Assembly: GCA_000507305.1 (NCBI GenBank)
Contig: DF239660.1
Span: 1,394-65,393, forward strand
Reading direction: 5' to 3'
Source of the DNA: Breviolum minutum Mf 1.05b.01
Lineage: Eukaryota; Sar; Dinophyceae; Suessiales; Symbiodiniaceae
DNA: 64,000 nucleotides
Below the pieces are notes generated by a model that worked only from the letters and a program-made list of their open reading frames with translations, was not told where the DNA came from and did not search any database. Made by a program: the position numbers and the translations under genes. Position 1 is the first letter of the stretch. Every line of letters begins with the position of its first letter. Shown piece after piece: positions 57,241-64,000 of this stretch.

Positions 57241-58824
57241 CTGGATCGCCTTGGGCACACTGCCGGCTACCTACAACTTTCGCAGCTTCACTCTTTTGCA
57301 CAGCAAAAGCTGACCGTGGCTGTCGCAAGGTTGCAAGGCTTGCGCAGCGACCTTGAAAGCCCCAAATCAAGTGCCAACTGTCGATGTTTCGTGGGGGCCA
57401 AATGTAAAGCCACTTCAATCCTGCTCCATTGGAAACCTCCATTGGAATCAATTTCCCACCTCGCTTTGGGCTGTAAACAATCAACAATCTCAGGAACCAC
57501 TTCAACACACGCATTGGGAACACCACGACATGATTGCGCGCACTTGTATTTCTTGTTCATTGGATCTCACATGCCATTCTTAGGCCTCAAAATGCACCGA
57601 TCAAAGTTATCAGTCATGTCTTCCGATAGTTAACGGTCAGTGCGCTTGCACCCTCGCAGAGCAACTTTTGAGTACCAGTTGCAGAGTTATGCGCTTTCCC
57701 GGCTGCTGTGAGTGTTATCTTTAAGAGGAGAGAGACCTACATGCACTGACAGTGCTTGCAGCGTTTCACGATCCGTTTGCTGAACTGATACCTGGCTTCT
57801 CAACCCAAAATCTCCACAAACTCAATCTTCTCTGAGGAATGTTGCGCTCGTGAAAATTCTCAAAGGCAGCACAAGGTGGGAATCATTCGGTTCTAATTCT
57901 AGTGGAATTGTTGGGCTGCTACTGGCAGTCCTGAGCCTGACTATCGATTGCAGGAGCCTGCACAACCAGCTCTGGAATCCTTTGCCGGTACTTTGCTTGA
58001 CACTCTGCAGGGCTTCGCACACCAGAAATGTGCTTTCATTGGCCCATTGCGGCTGGCATTGACAAGGAAACCCGTTTGTCTTTGCGAGAGGCGTAGACTG
58101 CGTAGACTGTAAAAGCTGCTCCGCTGTCATTGGAGCATTGGACTGCTTAGTTTAAACTGATATTCAACTGATCTCAAATTCAAACGCAAAGTCAGTATTT
58201 CAATGGCTATGTATCGAGAGAAATGTCATGGAGGGCTGCAGCCAAGGTCTGCATCACTGCACCCTTCAACAGCCTGGACGCGTACAAGCTCCTTTAGAAG
58301 TAATCCAGAAAACTCCTGACAAAGGCGGGAGAAAGTTGCACATTGACATATGTCTGGTTGTTGCAGTCCGAAAATTTATGCCAACCATGTCATTTGGAAA
58401 GCAACTACCAAAGATTATGCATTTACGGTCTCCAAATTGACTTAAGACATGAAATAAACCACAGGAAATGCAACGTGGGTGGAGACACGCTACTCTCATT
58501 TCCTGTTCCCTCCAAGGTATGACTGCCAAGGGAACACTGTCAGTGATTGTCAATTTTTGTGAGCGGTCTGTGGTTTTGTACAAATCATCCTTGCTGTTCA
58601 TGAAGCAATGACCAAAGTGACCTGCTGAATACAAATACGTTCAGAATTGCCATTCTAATTAATGTGGGATGTTATGACTATGATATCAAGATACTTCAGG
58701 GTTTCGCATCATACGATTTGAGTGGTTGAAAGTTGAATTTTGATCTTTGATACTGACCTGCATTTCTCGGCCACCACTCCTCCAAGCTGGTATGAGAAGT
58801 TTCCGGTCGTAAAATCACACAAAC
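57241..58824. other. Short open segments, unassigned
   Basis: Minus-strand segments near 58060-57920 (QPQWANESTFLVCEALQSV) and 58620-58510 (FMNSKDDLYKTTDRSQKLTI, after CAGCAG|G) look coding, but are not linked to each other or to a family. Confidence 0.3.
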
Positions 58825-58888
58825 TTTGAACCAACAAAGTTCTGCCAGGACATTCATGCAAGCATGGGTGGTTTTGAACTCTTGAACC
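58825..58888 (-). CDS. Single exon, unknown gene
   Basis: 64 nt between ATTCAG|G and a GTTTGTG donor, in one open phase: VQEFKTTHACMNVLAELCWF then K. No family recognised. Confidence 0.4.
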
Positions 58889-59713
58889 CTGAATGGTTGG
58901 ACATTCAAACTTTGTAGATATACAGAGCACAACTGATGACCCCAGTCTGAAAAATTTCCATGCCCGTGAGGCTTGGGTAAGGGCTAAAGTCTTCTTCGGA
59001 TGTAGAAACCATGAGGGCTGTTTCTTTCGTCTGTTGTGTCGGCATTCCGAATATACGCGCATGCAACCCGTATCAACCTGTCATGAAGACCACCCACCTA
59101 CGATTTCGTGCAATGTATCTCAAGATTTTGCTCGATCCGCACAACATTAGACGGGAGGCTGCAAACCGTTTCTGAGCATTTCTGTTGGATCAAACTTGAT
59201 CAGACACATACAACAGATATATACTCATATCAAAACAAGTTGACGAGGTATCGATTTAGCAAAGCAACACTTTTGTCATCAACATGTTCTAGAAGCAGCT
59301 CAATGTGATGCATTAGGTACAATGTCCGCTTGGGTATTCGAACTGCCGCTCCTCCATGATTAAACAAGTCCAATAAATCAAAGACACAAGAAGAACTATG
59401 AACATCTATGAACGTCTATGAACAGTGTGTGTGAGTTGTCCATTGAGAAGTGATTAGGTTCTTTGGAAGAGGTGACAGTGTGTCCTGGCACCACTTTGTG
59501 GTTCTCACTGATACACGGTCTCATCTGGAGGATTGGTGGCTCCTGGCAAAACACAAGCGGAAGGTCTGTGGTGAGACAGTGAGACATGCTCAACAAGTCA
59601 ACCGCAAACGGTAGTGATCAAATTGAAAGGTGAATGAAGTGAAGGAAGTGAAGGAAATTCGAAATCCAAAAGTGAAGTTTTGCCAATTTTTGGAAAGTTT
59701 GCAAACTTCCGAA

Positions 59714-60007
59714 ACACGCAATTTCCCTCCTCCGCTTTGGATAGGCACCGCTGGCTGCACCGGCATGCCATGCACCGGCTGCACGGGCATCTGATGCATT
59801 GGCCACATGGAAGGTATGAACGCTTCGGCCGCGGCAGACATCGGAGCCATCGGAGCCATCGACATCGCATTGGGCACCTGCGAACGAAAACGGCGGAAAT
59901 GTCAGGTGCACCTTGTGAAGGGGAGATTTGTGTTGCATCTTTATTGCATTTTGCTGCATCTGTTGATTATCCAATCTTGCCTGCTGAGCGAAAGGCGCGA
60001 ATGGCAC
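59714..60007 (-). CDS. Met/Pro-rich protein, exon pair with 27-nt micro-exon
   Basis: Micro-exon 60007-59981 (VPFAPFAQQ) lies between GTCAG|G and a GCAAGA donor. A 103-nt GC-AG intron follows, and then exon 59877-about 59714 starting CGCAG|G with VPNAMSMAPMAPMSAAAEAF and continuing MWPMHQMPVQPVHGMPVQPA. Both are phase 0. The two exons begin alike at DNA level (GTGCC). The low-complexity Met/Pro/Gln/Ala composition suggests a disordered linker. No domain seen. Confidence 0.5.
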
Positions 60008-60634
60008 CTGACATGAGCGAAAGTCATTGAGTGACATTGAGTGACTAAAAATGTAAAAAGGGCATAGTTATGCATAGTTCCTTTGTTGAAATGGAAATGG
60101 GTTCAAAAGGAAGTTCTCTGCGAACTGCTGAAGACTTTGTTTGGAGAAAGGCTAATAGGCCAAATTCAAGAAAAAGGAACTTCGGAGTTCATCACAAAAC
60201 TCTTCGAATGTTGGACAAAAACTACCTTTCCTCGAAAACTTCATTGCGGACTCTCGCCTGATCCATAGACAAAGAAGGTGTCCACGGCTCCTTCGCTAAT
60301 TGCACAGGATACCTGCAATCCAATTGTGCACATAGCCGTCGACTACCAAAAAAATTATTTTTTCAGTTGAAAAAAGTTCAGCTGCAAAGTCCAGGAAACG
60401 TACTGCCACTTCGCGCACTTCACAAATTGAAGACTTTTTTGGGGGGCAAACCATTCACAGCATCTACACACTATTCATTTACACACGCCATCCTTTGGAG
60501 TTTCCAAGTTGGAAACTGAGCGTCCGGGCCGCTCTGGACGACGTGACGCAGACGTCGATGCCGAAGTGGATGGTGCAGAGGCACCTTTCCAGGTCCGACA
60601 AAAAGTCCACAGATCAGCAGAACTTCTTACGACG

Positions 60635-60660
60635 TTTATATGATACATGTATCATATAAA
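60635..60660. other. 26-bp perfect palindrome
   Basis: A perfect inverted repeat with no spacer, centred on ACATGT between 60647 and 60648, in an AT-rich stretch. It could form a cruciform or bind a dimeric protein. Confidence 0.9.
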
Positions 60661-61795
60661 TGATGTGTGTATACTATCATTATATTTATCTCTATTCTAT
60701 ACTTGTGTTATAGTTATACTTGTATTCTACTATGCATGTTTAGTATTTCTATATCCATCCTGAGGGTCATCATGATATGATATATAATGGGCTACAATAT
60801 GACGCAGCTCGGGCCTGACAGGAGCTCAGATGGTTTGCCTCTCATCAAACAACCGAGAGGATGTCCTGCTGGAAGACCTGGTGCTGGATGCTGAGAACGT
60901 AGTACATTTCAAATGTTTTTCAAATGGCTTCTGCGATGATTCATTTTCTCATTTTTTCTCACTTCTGGAAGTTTAGGAAGCTTGGATCTCATGAAGAAAA
61001 AATGCAAATCATTGCAAAGTGCACCTTGTTTCTCAGAGAAGGCTTGCCGTTTATGGATCTCCCACCTGTGTCGAAACAGCTTGCCGTTTATGGTTACAAA
61101 AGCATCCCGGGTGGGATGAATTCATCAATTCATCTCATGTGCAAACTTCACGAGTTCCCAAGGCGGCAGCATGGGAGTTTGCCCTCCAAGCTTCCTAAGT
61201 GCCACGGATCTAGGGATGTAAGCAGAATATGTTTAAGTCTTGCATTTCAATAACCTTCAATATCAATACATCTTCCTTTCATCTGATATCAACATATTGA
61301 TAAATCATCACACTTCATCATGTACAGTCCGTTTTGTACAGTTCGTAAATGATCTATAGAGACAAAATCAGAAGAATTCACACGTTTTCATCCGTGAGAT
61401 TTTGGTGAGATATGAATTCACACTTGGCTCCCCAAACGCGAAGAGACAGAACTCCAAGTCAGCTGACAAAGCCCAACTAGGCCTCCAAGTCCTGGCCGAA
61501 ACGACCCAAACGACCCTTGAGTCCTGAACCATCAAGGTTTCGATTGACAAACCCAGGATAACATCAATCTCAGATATCAGATACTGGTATCTGGTAGCGA
61601 TGGATATCCACTACTTATCACATCTTACTACTTGATGGATATTACTGATATGACTGCTTATCAGCATGTGTCAGAAAGGGACCTCTGTGCATCGTTTGCC
61701 ATTCTCACAGTGACCTGCCAATTCAGCAGGGAAACCACCCAAAGGAAACCAGTGAGGCAACATGAAAAACCTGAGGTAAAGATCGTATACACGTA

Positions 61796-61930
61796 GGTAG
61801 ATGTAGGTAGATGTAGGTAGATGTGGTAGATGTAGTAGATGTAGTAGATGTAGTAGATGTAGTAGATGTAGTAGATGTCGTAGATGTAGTAGATGTAGTA
61901 GATGTAGATGCCGTAGATGCCGTAGATTAT
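61796..61930. repeat. (TAGATGTAG)n-type minisatellite
   Basis: Imperfect tandem units of TAGATG and TAGATGTAG over about 135 bp. The long valine/aspartate or tyrosine/isoleucine frames through it are repeat artefacts. Confidence 0.9.
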
Positions 61931-62607
61931 TGTAGATACCATGCTGAAGATCGGGCTAGTACAAGAAGAAATGCGCCACTGGGAAATCAAACTCCTAGTC
62001 TTCTCATTCCACAGATTGTGTAATTCGAAAGACCTAATGAACAATGAAGGCAAAAAACAGAGCCTTGAGTCATTGGGGTAACCTCACAGTTCTATCGGTC
62101 ACAGTGCCAAAGGCCTCTGGTGCTGCTGCTTCTAAGAAGTCTTCTGCAAGAATGTCCGGCATGATCGTGGAAGAGAAATTGCTGGAACACCTGGAAAATC
62201 GTCAAACATCCAGGCGATTGGCTTCAAATCAAGAAGAAAAATCCAAAGAGGGAATGAAATTGATTTAAAACAAAAGCGACAAAAATAAACTTAGAGAACT
62301 TCACAGTCAAGTACTGTTGCTGAAATCATTGAAGCGATTGGCTGCGATTGGCCTGCATGCCCACAATGGGTACACCATTCTGTGAAGCTCGCCACCCTTG
62401 TGGACATGTGGTCGTATCGATGGAATCAAATGTTCCACTGGTATTCAGAGTTGCTTGAAAATCATTTCATGCTTTAGCTACTTCACATCTTCACAAGGAG
62501 TCATAGTCTGTGAGGCTTATTCTCTTTACTTGGTACTAGTAGCAACATCGAACGTAACGAAGACAACAACATGATGGAATATCATCGAGCTTCAGACATG
62601 AATGAAC

Positions 62608-62654
62608 TTTGGCAGAGGCTGACTCTGCAGGCGGTCTCCGCTCCAGAAAATGAC
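62608..62654 (-). CDS. Single short exon, unknown gene
   Basis: 47 nt between TTCCAAG|G and a GTTCAT donor, reading HFLERRPPAESASAK in phase 1. No family recognised. Confidence 0.3.
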
Positions 62655-63479
62655 CTTGGAAAAACACGGCGTTTGGTTGCGAGGGCGTTGAAAGGGCAAT
62701 TGAAGGCTCATGTAACAATTTGACATGTCACACATGCATCTGCATCTTCCAAGTTCAAGCAATAGCAAATCTAGAAGTCCAGAATAGACCTTGCACATGA
62801 ACGTGTGAACACCCCTTGCGGCTCCAGACCCATATAATATGAATCCAGATGTATAATACAGCAATTTTGAATGTCAATCATCGTTTGATCCGTTTCAACA
62901 CACAATTCTTGCTTCTTGATGTTTCAACTCCATCCATGGCTCCATAAACCCTGAGCTTACAACCCAAGGGGATTCGTTGTGACCTCGCCTGTGCCAGTTG
63001 AAACTGGCAACATGGCTTCATGGCAACATGTAACTCTCTCTAGCCTTCATTGCAACTAAAAGAACCAGTACTTCAGTACGTAACCCTGACTCTGTTTGCA
63101 TACCTTTGTATGATCATCACAAAAAAAATCAAATCTATAGATCCTCTGATGACAGTCCTCCTGGCCTGCCACCCGAATTGGAACAGACGATGCCATGCTG
63201 CTCAGAGCACTCCCACCTCAAAGCAAAGGCCATTGCCGTGGCTCACTTCTAATCACCTATCCACTGTCCAAAGATTAGCCAAGTCACTGTACTAAAATAT
63301 GGTCGCCAGGTTGCAACTGTTGCTCAGCCGCCCAAACACGCTCCTGTAAGGACATGGCATGTGTCATCGTTCAACATGGTCGAATCATTGTATCTCGTGA
63401 GGTTGTTCTGACTCAAAGTTTCGACTTTCGGAATCTCAATCCCCAAAAAACTCCAAAAAACATGAAAACATCATGGAAG

Positions 63480-63720
63480 GTGTGAAATGTCCTCCGGGGC
63501 ATGGCGACGCAGGACGCGAGAAAAGAAGCGAAACTGGGCGGCCAAGATCCGCCTCGGCGCCTGTCCGAAGATGTTTTGGGTCATTCACTGAGGACATGAT
63601 GCTGTTGGAAAATCTTGCACCAATGGGGATGCTTCCAGCACTTGTGAAATGACCTATGACACCAAAATTGCCAACCCATCCTATGCAGGGGCTGGATTTC
63701 GTTGCGATTTCTTTTGATAT
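63480..63720 (-). CDS. Candidate exon, unknown gene
   Basis: The minus-strand frame reads IGWVGNFGVIGHFTSAGSIP and continues GAEADLGRPVSLLFSRPASP. Gly/Ser-rich and open for about 80 codons, with a GC-richer 3' half at 63490-63570. Splice borders are not clear. Confidence 0.3.
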
Positions 63721-64000
63721 TTTCTGATTTGAAAGAGGCCAATGCTTCAATCAATAGGCCCACACTCCCACACCCTCCAGCATTAGAGGCATCCGGTGTT
63801 TTATCAATCCCCAAGATACAAACCAATTCATAATTCAATATGATTGCATAAGCATACGTATGTATGCCTTCTTCATCAAAATTATCAAGAAATTTCAAAA
63901 ATATTCAAAGCAATTCTCACAATCAACAGCATTGGGGATTGCAGCTGTGCCTGCATGGTAAAACAGAAAGGTGTTTACTTTTTCTACATTTTAACTGGTC

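Larger units (their letters stand above)
60008..62607. other. Mostly unassigned; palindrome and minisatellite inside
   Basis: 60500-60610 is GC-richer than its surroundings and open in several frames on both strands (minus: ASAPSTSASTSASRRPERPG). A plus-strand frame near 60840-60900 (VCLSSNNREDVLLEDLVLDA) ends at GTAGTA but has no partner. 62044-62268 on the plus strand (KASGAAASKKSSARMSGMIV) could be coding, but would be the only plus-strand gene. Confidence 0.3.

Noticed and set aside
61823..62023. Val/Asp-repeat open frame
   Set aside because: Produced by the TAGATG minisatellite, not by a gene.

Overview
The window looks like nuclear DNA of a dinoflagellate, most likely of the Symbiodiniaceae type. 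Coding is broken into many short exons. Acceptors are almost always AG followed by an exonic G. Donors are a mixture of GT, GC and GA. The gene families present (LRR plus cysteine-rich multi-pass proteins, a glycosyltransferase-like tandem family, an RLK-like kinase relic) are also typical of that lineage. Every coding segment I could support lies on the minus strand, so the 64 kb reads as one unidirectional block. Exons below were found by eye from splice signals, reading-frame phase and known motifs. No search was run.

Layout, from high to low coordinates (the direction of transcription). 58-64 kb holds scattered short exons, including a Met/Pro-rich pair with a 27-nt micro-exon. 54.9-57.3 kb is a repeat field with a 350-bp duplication across a single N. 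52.97-53.9 kb is a 3' fragment of the glycosyltransferase-like family. 50.97-52.55 kb is an intact single-exon amino-acid transporter. 44.1-47.8 kb and 40.0-43.7 kb are two tandem glycosyltransferase-like genes. 32.7-38.4 kb is a four-exon LRR/cysteine-rich/multi-TM gene whose exons all join in phase 0 through GC-AG introns, but with one in-frame TGA. 24.9-31.05 kb is a dTDP-glucose 4,6-dehydratase-like gene recovered motif by motif (GGAGFIG, AQTHVDRSF, STDEVYG, NPYSASK, NNIYGPRQFPEK, YNIG, TVEWYR). 20.8-22.8, 18.2-19.8 and 14.9-17.2 kb hold multi-exon genes of unknown product. 10.2-11.4 kb is a frameshifted kinase pseudogene. 8.4-8.7 and 0.8-1.1 kb carry exons resembling CPSF160. 4.2-6.8 kb is a membrane-protein gene with an acidic segment and a C-terminal membrane anchor.

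Most notable are: the tandem glycosyltransferase-like paralogs, with conserved GA donors at one intron but different intron positions elsewhere; the lone TGA in an otherwise coherent 1,232-residue LRR model; nine near-identical 69-bp LRR units; and the assembly-suspect duplication around the N. I saw no tRNA, rRNA, CRISPR or viral gene.
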